DNA of 20,835 nt. Source: an uncultured Flavobacteriales bacterium (GTDB lineage: Bacteria; Bacteroidota; Bacteroidia; Flavobacteriales_D; Sanyastnellaceae). The translations under genes were made by a program, and so were the position numbers. Below the pieces are notes generated by a model that did not search any database, had not been told where the DNA came from, and saw nothing but the letters and a program-made list of their open reading frames with translations. Each line of letters starts with the position of its first letter. Positions within the stretch are counted from its first letter, which is position 1. This document shows, piece by piece, positions 7,119-14,842 of the stretch. The stretch lies in assembly GCA_937967465.1 (NCBI GenBank), contig CALBSW010000083.1, forward strand, positions 1-20,835. The letters run 5' to 3'.

Positions 7119-7148
7119 AAAGATAGCGGGGATTTCGACCCGACAAAC
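7119..7148 (-). promoter_or_regulatory. Promoter of the tRNA-Lys/tRNA-Leu operon
   Basis: Minus strand: TTTG (7148 to 7145), an 18-nt spacer, then TATCTTTG (7126 to 7119), a full match to the Bacteroidota -33/-7 consensus. The -7 box is followed by CGCCCCCTTCCGGAG, nearly identical to CGCCCCTTCCCGGAG after the tRNA-Leu(CAG) -7 box. Confidence 0.78.
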
Positions 7149-7178
7149 TCCGGGGTCAAATTCCTGTGGGACAGGGGG

Positions 7179-8345
7179 TCATTTTGCAATGGGCATGCGC
7201 TGGAACTCGACTTCCGGGTCGAAGAATTTCCGGAGGGTGACATAGGTCCGGGTCCGCTCGGTTCCGAGGTTTTCGGCAATGCGAATCATCTTCGGATTGA
7301 AGTCGCCGATCCACGTCAGTGTGGTGCTTTTGTAACGCCCCTTTTCCTGGATCAGCTTCCCTGCGATGTCAATCAGATAGCCGTCGATGCCTTGGCCGTG
7401 ATAGTTGCGGTCAATGCCGAACACGAGCCCTACCATGATGTCGGACGCGCCGCGCCATTTGTGGTACAGGAACTTCAGTTTGCCGATGGCATTCAGGTTG
7501 CCGTCCACATGCCGGAAAATCTGGTTGAGCTCCGGGATGTTGACGTAAAAGGCGATGGGATCGTCCCCATCCATCACGAAGAAAATGATGTCCGGGTCCA
7601 TGACCGGTTTCAATGCCTTGACGGTGCGCTTGGCCTGTTTGAGGGGCATCTTGGCAAAGCCGTGGTGGCCGCCCCAAGCATTGTTGTAGACGGTGCAGAA
7701 ATGTGCGGCCAGCTGGTCCTCGGTGAGGTCCTTGGCCGTGATCACTTTCATCGTGCCTCGGGATTCTACCTGGGCGCGCTTGCGCTCAAAGACCTCTTGG
7801 ATGCCGAGGTCTACTTCCCGACTGAAGATGTATTGCTCGTAATAGACCTGGTAGCCGTGGGCGTCGAAAAAACGCCGGTAGTACTCCGGGTTGTAGTTGA
7901 GGGCATAGCTCGGCAAGGAGGTGAAGTCCTTGACCAGCAGCCCCCAGTATTGGTCCTTCTCTCCGAAGTTGATGGGGCCATCGACCGCTTCCATGCCCTG
8001 CTCCTGCAGCCACGCTTCCGCTGCCTCGAACAAAAGCTGGGCCACCGCATCGTCGTCGGTGGATTCGAAAAAGCCGATTCCCCCTGTCGGCTGCTTCATG
8101 CCGCCGCTGTATTTCGGGCTGACAAATGCAGCGATGCGCCCTGCCCATTGGCCATCCTCGTCCTGCACGATCCAACGCTTTGCGACCCCGCCTTTCTTGA
8201 AAAGGCGGTTCTGTCCCGGATCGAAGATTTTGTCGATGTCCTGTTTCAGGTGGGGGATCCACACCGGGTTGTCCGAATAGATGCGCCGCGGAACCGCGTG
8301 GAAGGCGGCGCGGGTTTTGACGTCATTGACCTCGATAAGTCGCAT
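7179..8345 (-). CDS. GNAT-like acyltransferase family protein of unknown substrate
   Basis: 388 residues from the ATG at 8345; the frame extends five codons to a TTG at 8360, which is less likely. The C-terminal half looks like a GNAT fold, with IIFFVMDGDDPIAFYVNI (about 253-270) as a central beta pair and VGLVFGIDRNYHGQGIDGYL (about 305-323) resembling acetyl-CoA motif A. The N-terminal half (DNPVWIPHLKQDI; VDGPINFGEKDQYWGLL) is a conserved type I know from uncharacterised Bacteroidota proteins of similar length. No signal peptide or membrane segment is visible. It stands alone between the tRNA operon and a divergent operon. The substrate cannot be told from sequence. Confidence 0.75.
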   Translation of the reverse strand: MRLIEVNDVKTRAAFHAVPRRIYSDNPVWIPHLKQDIDKIFDPGQNRLFKKGGVAKRWIVQDEDGQWAGRIAAFVSPKYSGGMKQPTGGIGFFESTDDDAVAQLLFEAAEAWLQEQGMEAVDGPINFGEKDQYWGLLVKDFTSLPSYALNYNPEYYRRFFDAHGYQVYYEQYIFSREVDLGIQEVFERKRAQVESRGTMKVITAKDLTEDQLAAHFCTVYNNAWGGHHGFAKMPLKQAKRTVKALKPVMDPDIIFFVMDGDDPIAFYVNIPELNQIFRHVDGNLNAIGKLKFLYHKWRGASDIMVGLVFGIDRNYHGQGIDGYLIDIAGKLIQEKGRYKSTTLTWIGDFNPKMIRIAENLGTERTRTYVTLRKFFDPEVEFQRMPIAK

Positions 8346-8367
8346 GGAGAGGGAATTCAAGGGGGGG

Positions 8368-8384
8368 CAAATGTGCTACTTTCG
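8368..8384. promoter_or_regulatory. Candidate divergent promoter region
   Basis: TACTTTCG (8377-8384, plus) resembles the -7 box with one change and lies 29 nt before the ATG at 8414. CACATTTG (8375-8368, minus) also has one change and lies 22 nt before the minus-strand ATG at 8345. The two boxes sit almost back to back. Neither has a clear -33 element. Confidence 0.35.
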
Positions 8385-8413
8385 GGCAACTATCGCGCCC
8401 TTTTCGGGGTTCG

Positions 8414-8812
8414 ATGAAGGAAGCGAAGATGATGAACCGATTGATGGCCTGTGGACTGCTGCTGTCCGCCCTGTCTTTTTTCTCTCCTGCGGAGGCCCAA
8501 ACAGCGCCGCAAAACCTGGATGAATTCCGTGCCTTGCAAGGGTGGGTGTTCTCGCCCGACTTGACCAAGGCGGAAGGCCTTCCCGATCTCGATGGCACCC
8601 CCTCCAGCTTGGAAGGCGGTGCGGCATTGGATGCGGCCACCTTCGATCCCGCGGCCTTCGATGCCCGGGATTATGCCATTGATCTCCAAACGAATCCCGA
8701 TTTGCCGACTTCCTTCCGCATCGGCAACGTGGGGGTCATTCAATTCCACAGTGAGAACCGCTGTCGTGTGCTCTTCGAGCGCGCCAAGCTGAACCAGGCC
8801 AAGCCACACTGA
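8414..8812 (+). CDS. Small secreted protein of unknown function
   Basis: 132 residues with an N-terminal signal peptide (basic start, hydrophobic LMACGLLLSALSFF, cleavage likely after PAEA, about residue 28). Starts at ATG 8414; ATGs at 8429 or 8432 would give a shorter n-region and are equally possible. The mature part of about 100 residues is Asp/Ala/Pro-rich in its first half, then has a short beta-like end (SFRIGNVGVIQFHSENRCRV) with one Cys. There is no T9SS sorting domain, lipobox or recognisable family. It lies 5 nt before the large T9SS surface protein, so it may be a periplasmic or surface partner of it. I do not recognise the gene. Confidence 0.75.
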   Translation: MKEAKMMNRLMACGLLLSALSFFSPAEAQTAPQNLDEFRALQGWVFSPDLTKAEGLPDLDGTPSSLEGGAALDAATFDPAAFDARDYAIDLQTNPDLPTSFRIGNVGVIQFHSENRCRVLFERAKLNQAKPH

Positions 8813-8817
8813 GCACC

Positions 8818-11235
8818 ATGACGTCCTTGACCCTTTCCGGCCTGTTGCGCCATGCCGCTGTCGCCGCCTTGTTTCTGACTTTCCTCGCCCCCGCTCGGGC
8901 ACAGGAAGTGTCGATTTCGCAAGGCGGGACGTACACCGATTGCGACTTTTTCTTCGTGGACAACGGCCTCACCGCCGGGGATGCGTCCCCCAACGTGGAC
9001 TACACCATGACCTTCTGCCCGGACCTTCCGGCAGACCCTGTCATCAACTTCTATTTCAACCTCTGCGCCCTCGGCGCCGGAGACACCCTGTTCATGTGGC
9101 TGTCTGACGCCGCAGTGGGAGAGCCCGACGGCGTATACACCGGTTTCGATCTTCAAGGAGTGGACATCTGGAGCCAGATGGACGATGTGGTCAATGCGTC
9201 GGGTTGCATCACGTGGCAGTTCACCTCCGACGCTACGGACAACTCCAACTGGACGGCGGAAGTCATTTGCGAGGAGCCTTGCCAACGCCCGGAAGCCAAT
9301 GTCGTGACCACCATCGATGGCCAAGTGGAAACGGTTCCGCTTCAAATCTGTGTGGGGGAAGAAATTCAATTCGATGGAACGGGCTCCACGGCAGCAGAGG
9401 ACTTCCTCATCGCAACTTGGGACTGGGACTTTGACGATGGCGCGACGGACAATTCGGGACCGGAAGTGACCCACAGCTTCGACGAGCCCGGCGCCTACAA
9501 CGTCCAGCTCTTCATCGTCGACAACAACGATTGCCCCAATGGCAACCTCGTGGACCACCTGATCCTGGTCTCGACCCCGACCAGTTTCGAGGGCACCACC
9601 CAGGACCTGCAGATCTGTGCGGGCGAGGAGTATGAAGTCAACGGCGTTGCCGAAGGCATCACCTACGACAGCACCCCGGATGTGGACTTCGGAGGCGGCC
9701 TTTTCATTCCGGACGACCAGACCCAGTGCTTCAGCTCGTCGATTGTCTTCACCTCCTTCAACTCCGGACAGGTCGTGGAGACCGCGGATGACATCGAGAA
9801 CCTGTTCATCAACTTCGAGCACAGCTTCATGGGGGACCTCACCATCACCTTCATCTGCCCGGACGGCAGCTCGATGGGCGTCCACCAGCAAGGTGGGGGA
9901 GGCACCTTCCTCGGTCAGCCGGTGGACAACGATGGCACCCCGGATGTCCCGGGGACGGGGTACGATTACTTCTGGTCTCCCGATGCCACCAACGGAACGT
10001 GGGAAGACAACGCCGGGGGCACCTTGCCCAGCGGCACCTACGAATCCGCCCAGCCTTGGACGTTGCTCGAAGGGTGCCCGCTCAACGGCACCTGGACGGT
10101 GGAAGTGTGCGACAGCTGGGGGTCGGACAACGGCTTCATCTTTGACTGGTTCGTCAACTTCGAGCCAAGCCTCTATCCAGATCCCATCATCTTCACGCCG
10201 CAGATCGGGGTGGATTGCGACAGCAGCTATTGGTCGGGTCCTTTCATCGTCGACGACGGTGGAGATTGCAATGACATCGCCATCCTGCCCGAGAACCAGG
10301 GCGTTTTCGAATACGTCTACACCGCGACCAACGACTTCGGGTGTACGGCATCCGATACGATGGTCGTGACGGTGGAGCCAGCGCCCGAGGTGGACTTGGT
10401 GGCCGCCGACAATTGGTGTGGTGTCCCCGTGGGATTGACCGCGACCACCCAGGATGTGCCAGGCAACCTCAATGTCGAGTGGGACTGGGAAACCACCGAT
10501 GGCGTCTTGGCGCCAGGCGGCGGCAACAACAGCAGTGCCACAGCCACCATCGACGGCTTGGATTCGCCCGTCAATGTGACCGTGACCATGAACCTGACGG
10601 GGGGCAACATCGACGAGTGTCTGGCCAGTGCCACCGTGCCCGTCGGGCTGTATGCTCCGCCCGTGCTCGGGCCGGACCAGGACCTGTACGGCCTGTGCAT
10701 CGGCGACGACCACATCCTCCTTCCGGAGCTGCCGCCATCCGATTGGCCGCTGGAGTTCAGTTGGTCTTCTGATCTGGGGGGCACCCTCAGTGAAACGGGA
10801 AGCGCACTGACCGTCTCGACCACCGACAATTACTACGTCACGGTCAGCATGGCTGCGCCTTGCATCGGGGAGGACGCCATGTCCTTCAATGTCAACTTCG
10901 GCCCCTGTGCCATCGAGACCATCCCCAACCTGTTCACGCCCAACAACGACGGTGAAAACGACGCTTTTGAAATTGAAGGGCTGGTCAACAGTGGCCTCGG
11001 CCCGACATTGACCGTCTACAATCGCTGGGGAGAACAGGTGTATTACGAGGAGGACTACGGCAACACGTGGTCCCCCGACGAAGATGAATTGTCCGAGGCG
11101 ACGTATTACATCATCCTCGATTTCAGCAACTACGCCCTGCCGCTCGAGGACATCGAGCACAATGGGTTGATCAATGCGGTTGGAGACGGTTTCCGCTACG
11201 TCGGGCCGTTGCAGATTCTCCGCAACCGCCAATAA
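8818..11235 (+). CDS. T9SS type B surface protein with CUB-like, PKD and P-domain-like modules
   Basis: 805 residues. Signal peptide 1-28 (ALFLTFLAPARA). Residues about 40-151 look like a CUB-type domain (DCDFFFVDNG; GVYTGFD; ASGCITWQFTSDAT). A PKD domain follows at about 176-252 (WDWDFDDGATDNS, VTHSFDEPGAYNV). Residues about 304-450 resemble a proprotein-convertase P-domain beta sandwich (FEHSFMGDLTITFICPDG; LNGTWTVEVCDSWGSDNG). Further Ig/PKD-like stretches cover 500-690. The C-terminus, about 701-805, is the gliding-motility-type (type B) T9SS sorting domain: IPNLFTPNNDGENDAFEI, YNRWGEQVY, W...ATYYIIL. Expected on the cell surface or released, probably in adhesion or substrate binding; no catalytic motif is seen. 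It sits between a small secreted protein and a helicase, with 5 nt on each side. Confidence 0.9.
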   Translation: MTSLTLSGLLRHAAVAALFLTFLAPARAQEVSISQGGTYTDCDFFFVDNGLTAGDASPNVDYTMTFCPDLPADPVINFYFNLCALGAGDTLFMWLSDAAVGEPDGVYTGFDLQGVDIWSQMDDVVNASGCITWQFTSDATDNSNWTAEVICEEPCQRPEANVVTTIDGQVETVPLQICVGEEIQFDGTGSTAAEDFLIATWDWDFDDGATDNSGPEVTHSFDEPGAYNVQLFIVDNNDCPNGNLVDHLILVSTPTSFEGTTQDLQICAGEEYEVNGVAEGITYDSTPDVDFGGGLFIPDDQTQCFSSSIVFTSFNSGQVVETADDIENLFINFEHSFMGDLTITFICPDGSSMGVHQQGGGGTFLGQPVDNDGTPDVPGTGYDYFWSPDATNGTWEDNAGGTLPSGTYESAQPWTLLEGCPLNGTWTVEVCDSWGSDNGFIFDWFVNFEPSLYPDPIIFTPQIGVDCDSSYWSGPFIVDDGGDCNDIAILPENQGVFEYVYTATNDFGCTASDTMVVTVEPAPEVDLVAADNWCGVPVGLTATTQDVPGNLNVEWDWETTDGVLAPGGGNNSSATATIDGLDSPVNVTVTMNLTGGNIDECLASATVPVGLYAPPVLGPDQDLYGLCIGDDHILLPELPPSDWPLEFSWSSDLGGTLSETGSALTVSTTDNYYVTVSMAAPCIGEDAMSFNVNFGPCAIETIPNLFTPNNDGENDAFEIEGLVNSGLGPTLTVYNRWGEQVYYEEDYGNTWSPDEDELSEATYYIILDFSNYALPLEDIEHNGLINAVGDGFRYVGPLQILRNRQ

Positions 11236-11240
11236 CCCAG

Positions 11241-13157
11241 ATGAACCACCGCGACAGCCTCGCGGAATTGGCCGCCCTGACGGAGGCGCTGGTGCTGGAG
11301 CACCGGGCTGAGGAAGCGCGGTATGGCGCCATCCTCGATGGGCAACCTGTTTCCGTCCGAAAGGCCGAAGGGCTCACGTGGTCGCCGGTGCGCGTCATCC
11401 GAACCCGTTTCACCTTGGGCGGTCGCCCCACCGTGGAAGTGCAAGCCGATGGAGGTGAGCCGGGCGCGTTTCGCGCGGGTTCTGCGGTTCAATTGACGTC
11501 GGACGACACCAAGGGAGAGAAGGTGTCCCATCGGGGCATCGTCCGCTCCGCCAGGGGGCTGGAGGCCGAAGTGGTCCTCGATGGAGAAGACCTTCCCGAT
11601 CAAGCCATGCACCGCACATGGGTGTTGGACGCGCGGTTTGACGAGCGCAGTTTCAAGGAGATGGCCCGGGCCTTGAGCGACGTGTTGAATGCGGGACACG
11701 ATGGCAAACCGTCTCGGCTGGCTGCACTCCGTGAGGTGATCTTGGGCTATGCCCGGCCCGAACCGGTGGAACCTGAACCCTTCGAGCACCCGACATTGAA
11801 TGCCTCCCAGAATCGGGCAGTGGGCCATGCATTGACCGCGCCAGAGGTCACGACCCTGCACGGGCCGCCCGGAACGGGCAAAACCACCACGCTGGTGCAG
11901 CTGGTGCGGGCCTTGGTGCGGCGGGGAGAAAAGGTGATGTGTGCCACCCCTTCCAACGCGGCTGCGGACTTGTTGGTGGAACGCCTCGGGGGTGCCGGTT
12001 TGCAAGTGGTTCGGATGGGCCACCCGATGCGGGTGGATCCTTCTGTGGCAGACCGTGCCCTGGACCGACTGGTGGCGGCGGATCCGGACTTCAAGCAGGT
12101 CAAGCAATTCCGGCGTCAGGCTGACGATGCCACGCGGGAAGCGGAACGGGAGGTGAGAAATTTCGGCCCGGACCAGCGGGCTGCGCGCCGGGCAGCCTTT
12201 GCCGAGGCCCGGCAGCTCCGCAAGGAGGCAGACCGCTTGGAAGGGTTCCTGGCCGAAAGGGCCTTGGAGTCCGCCGAGGTGGTGTGTTGCACCTTGGTTG
12301 GTGCGGCAGACCGGATGTTGCAAGGGCGCCGCTTTGGCACGGTGGTTTTGGACGAGGCGGGCCAGGCGCTGGAGCCCGGGGCTTGGATTCCCATCCGACT
12401 CGCCGACCGTGTGGTCCTCGCTGGGGACGCCTGTCAATTGCCACCCACGGTCAAGAATCCCGCAGCTTTGAAGGCCGGACTTGGGGTGAGTCTGTTGGAA
12501 AAGGCCATCGCCCGTGACCGCAATGTCCACCTGCTCGACACCCAATACCGGATGCACGCCGACATCATGGCGCACCCCAACCGGGTCTTTTATGGCGGAG
12601 CGCTCATGGCGGATGCCGCGGTGGCGGACCGCACGTTGGGAGGTCTTGCTCCGCTCACTTACGTCGACACGGCCGGCCGTGGTTGGGACGAAGAGCGCTC
12701 CGTCGCCCAGGCGGACAAGACGGGCCGATCCCATGCCAGCATCCGCAATCCCGAGGAGGCCCAATTCACCGTGGATCGGGTGCGGGAGCTGATGGAGGCC
12801 CACCCCGAATCCAGTGTGGGCGTGATCGCGCCCTATCGCGCTCAGGTCACCTTGTTGGAAGAGTTGCTGGCCGCCGACGTGGCCCAGGCGCACGGGCGAC
12901 TGTCCATTCAAACCGTGGACGGCTTCCAGGGGCAGGAGCGCGACATCATGGTGATCGGTTTGACCCGTTCCAACGCCGATGGCGAGGTGGGGTTCCTTTC
13001 GGAGCACCGCAGGATGAATGTGGCCATGACCCGGGCGCGCATGCACTTGCTGGTCATCGGAGACAGCGCCACCCTCGGGGCCGACAGGTTCTACGCGGAC
13101 TTCATCCAGAGCTGCGAACAGTCTGGAGCCTACCGGTCCTGTTGGGAGTGGGCGTGA
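11241..13157 (+). CDS. SF1 Upf1/IGHMBP2-like DNA/RNA helicase
   Basis: 638 residues with full SF1B motifs: Q-motif region LNASQNRAV (187-194), Walker A GPPGTGKTTT (208-217), DEAG (371-374), GDACQLPPTV (395-404), QYRMH (435-439), VDGFQGQERDIM (559-570) and RRMNVAMTRAR (590-600). Between motifs Ia and II lies a charged helical stalk (about 281-345), as in Upf1/IGHMBP2. The N-terminal 180 residues include a small beta-barrel-like region (about 45-130), as in the 1B/OB-type region of this family. Role: ATP-driven 5'-3' unwinding or translocation on RNA or DNA; the bacterial members' substrate is poorly known. Cytoplasmic. It begins 5 nt after the T9SS protein stop, so it is probably co-transcribed, an unexpected partner. 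Confidence 0.92.
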   Translation: MNHRDSLAELAALTEALVLEHRAEEARYGAILDGQPVSVRKAEGLTWSPVRVIRTRFTLGGRPTVEVQADGGEPGAFRAGSAVQLTSDDTKGEKVSHRGIVRSARGLEAEVVLDGEDLPDQAMHRTWVLDARFDERSFKEMARALSDVLNAGHDGKPSRLAALREVILGYARPEPVEPEPFEHPTLNASQNRAVGHALTAPEVTTLHGPPGTGKTTTLVQLVRALVRRGEKVMCATPSNAAADLLVERLGGAGLQVVRMGHPMRVDPSVADRALDRLVAADPDFKQVKQFRRQADDATREAEREVRNFGPDQRAARRAAFAEARQLRKEADRLEGFLAERALESAEVVCCTLVGAADRMLQGRRFGTVVLDEAGQALEPGAWIPIRLADRVVLAGDACQLPPTVKNPAALKAGLGVSLLEKAIARDRNVHLLDTQYRMHADIMAHPNRVFYGGALMADAAVADRTLGGLAPLTYVDTAGRGWDEERSVAQADKTGRSHASIRNPEEAQFTVDRVRELMEAHPESSVGVIAPYRAQVTLLEELLAADVAQAHGRLSIQTVDGFQGQERDIMVIGLTRSNADGEVGFLSEHRRMNVAMTRARMHLLVIGDSATLGADRFYADFIQSCEQSGAYRSCWEWA

Positions 13158-13166
13158 CCCCCGCGA

Positions 13167-13730
13167 TCAACCCACTTCGCCCGTCTCCGGGTCGACACCA
13201 GCTGGCACAGCGGCGGCCTCGGCTTCGGGCTGGGCGATGGACGGGTGGTCCGTTGGGACAGCGCCGTATCCGTCTGCAGCGGTGACATTGGTGGAGCCTT
13301 CCTCACTCTGGGGGTACACCTCGCTGATTTTGGTGTAGTTGATGGCGGGGATGACAAACCCGATGCCCGATCCCTTGAGGAACTCTCGGGTTTTGTCGTA
13401 AGCGTCCTTGATGTCGTCCGCGCTGAAGAGGAAGAACTGGTTCGATTCCTTCTCCTTGCCGCTCCGCTCGTCAAAGCTGGTCAGGGCCACCTTGATGCGG
13501 AACCACTTGTCGCCGGTATCAAAACGCACCACTTCCGCGTAGTTGCTTTTGGTGATGGACTGCACCTCGAATGGGCCAGTGCAGACATCGGTCACGATGC
13601 CCACCAGTCGGGCTTCTGCTTCGGTGTAGGTGTAGGCGTCCAGCAACAGTTGGTCGGTGGTCTTTTCCTCGGATCCGTCCGCGCCGTGGCGCACGTATTT
13701 CACCACGCAGGTGAACCAATTTCTTGTCAT
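13167..13730 (-). CDS. DUF4494 family protein
   Basis: 187 residues from the ATG at 13730. The body, about 4-140, has the pattern I associate with DUF4494: WFTCVVKY, TDQLLLDAYTYTEAEAR, FEVQSITKSNYAEVVRF, KWFRIKVALTSFDERSGKEKE and AINYTKISEVY. The tail from 141 is acidic, Ala/Pro-rich and probably disordered. No signal peptide, so cytoplasmic. The function is unknown; the family is widespread in Bacteroidota. Its ATG overlaps the TGA of the oxidoreductase gene (ATGA), indicating translational coupling. It converges with the SF1 helicase with only 9 nt between the stops and no terminator hairpin. Confidence 0.82.
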   Translation of the reverse strand: MTRNWFTCVVKYVRHGADGSEEKTTDQLLLDAYTYTEAEARLVGIVTDVCTGPFEVQSITKSNYAEVVRFDTGDKWFRIKVALTSFDERSGKEKESNQFFLFSADDIKDAYDKTREFLKGSGIGFVIPAINYTKISEVYPQSEEGSTNVTAADGYGAVPTDHPSIAQPEAEAAAVPAGVDPETGEVG

Positions 13731-14740
13731 GGGGTGGTCAGGGTAATGCAGTCCATGACTTGCTGGGCAACCCGCAGGGCGGCCAGGCCATCCCGGAGGG
13801 GGACCTGGGGCGAAGCGGTGCCGGAACAGGCAGCATGGAAGTTGGAAAGTTCGTCGGCGATGGCATTCGCTTCGCCGATGTCTGGGGAGTCGATGTGCAG
13901 TTGTCGGGTGGCTTGCCCCGGAACGTCGAAGTACAGGCCGTAGGGATCCCGTTCGGCGTCTTCCTCCAGCGTCTCCAACCGCACCACCTGTGCACTGCGG
14001 TTCAAGAGGTCGACGGAGAGGTAGGCGTCCGGTTGGAAGAGGCGGACTTTCCGCATGGGCGACAGGCTCACACGGCTGGCCGTGAGGTTGGCCACCGCAC
14101 CGGAGGAGAATTCGATGCGGGCGTTCGCGATGTCCACACTGCTGCCCACCACGGCGACACCATTGGCCGCGACGCGGACCACATCGCCTTCCAATGCGTG
14201 GAGGGCGAGGTCGATGTCGTGGATCATCAAGTCGAGCACCACGGGGACATCCAGACCGCGGGGGTTGAATGGGGCCAACCGGTGCGCCTCGATGAAGCGG
14301 GGGCGATCCAGGTGGTGACGGGCGGCTTGGAAGGCGGGGTTGAACCGCTCCACATGGCCGATTTGCACCACGCTGCCGAACCGGTTCTGGAGGTCCAGCA
14401 GGTCTTCGGCCTCCTTCAACGTGGTGGTGACGGGCTTTTCGATGAAGCACCCCTTGCCGGCTTCGATGGCGAGCTTGGCGAGCCGGGCATGCTCGGAAGT
14501 CGGGGTGACGATGGCGATCGCGTCGACGGCGTCGATCAGGGCTTCTGGAGAATCAAACCAGGTCGGCACCGCCTCCCAGCCTTCGGATTCCGCCAAGGTG
14601 GCCACAGCTTCTTGGGATGCCGGACTCGGATCACAACAGCCCACCAGCTCCCAGCGGTCCTGAAGCAAGCGCAGGCAACGCAAGTGAATGCGGCCGAGGT
14701 GGCCTGTGCCAAAGACGCCGATGCGGAGAGGTGCAGACAT
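13727..14740 (-). CDS. Gfo/Idh/MocA-family NAD(P)-dependent oxidoreductase
   Basis: 337 residues from the ATG at 14740; the frame is open 16 codons further up. Rossmann domain with IGVFGTGHLGRIH (7-19), D37 at the end of beta 2 (CCDP), AIVTPTSEH (76-84) and the family signature EKP (101-103). The C-terminal sheet domain has GHVERFNPA (128-136) and a DLMIHDIDL (170-178) catalytic-type His/Asp. The GHVERFNP...IHDIDL pattern is typical of Bacteroidota members near UDP-sugar or similar dehydrogenases, but the substrate cannot be assigned. It is the first gene of a two-gene unit with DUF4494. It diverges from the pcm gene across 102 bp. Confidence 0.9.
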   Translation of the reverse strand: MSAPLRIGVFGTGHLGRIHLRCLRLLQDRWELVGCCDPSPASQEAVATLAESEGWEAVPTWFDSPEALIDAVDAIAIVTPTSEHARLAKLAIEAGKGCFIEKPVTTTLKEAEDLLDLQNRFGSVVQIGHVERFNPAFQAARHHLDRPRFIEAHRLAPFNPRGLDVPVVLDLMIHDIDLALHALEGDVVRVAANGVAVVGSSVDIANARIEFSSGAVANLTASRVSLSPMRKVRLFQPDAYLSVDLLNRSAQVVRLETLEEDAERDPYGLYFDVPGQATRQLHIDSPDIGEANAIADELSNFHAACSGTASPQVPLRDGLAALRVAQQVMDCITLTTP

Positions 14741-14746
14741 GGGGAG

Positions 14747-14754
14747 CGAAAGTA
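14747..14754 (-). promoter_or_regulatory. -7-like box of the oxidoreductase gene
   Basis: TACTTTCG on the minus strand, identical to the box before the gene at 8414, ends 6 nt before the ATG at 14740. It differs from TAnnTTTG by one base, and no -33 TTG is found at normal distance. Confidence 0.35.
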
Positions 14755-14827
14755 CCCGGCACGCCCACCCCGGACCGAATGTTGGCAAGGCACGATTTCC
14801 ACACCGAATCCCGGCGGGCGGGCCACC

Positions 14828-14835
14828 TATTTTCG
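14828..14835 (+). promoter_or_regulatory. -7-like box of the pcm gene
   Basis: TATTTTCG on the plus strand ends 7 nt before the ATG at 14843, again giving a near-leaderless transcript. It has one change from TAnnTTTG, and no -33 element is clear. Confidence 0.38.
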
Positions 14836-14842
14836 AGGGTCC

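Noticed and set aside
8740..11232. Open minus-strand frame of 830 codons
   Set aside because: It lies entirely opposite the T9SS type B protein, which has a signal peptide, PKD and sorting domains. The antisense translation has no domain pattern; long antisense frames are common in GC-rich DNA.
13731..14450. Upstream in-frame extension of the DUF4494 gene
   Set aside because: It overlaps the oxidoreductase gene on the same strand in another frame, is Pro/Arg/Gly-rich with no domain, and the ATG at 13730 has an ATGA coupling site.
13724..14842. Upstream in-frame extension of pcm (about 370 codons)
   Set aside because: It is antisense to the oxidoreductase. The pcm family starts near residue 1 of the ATG 14843 form, and a -7-like box precedes that ATG.
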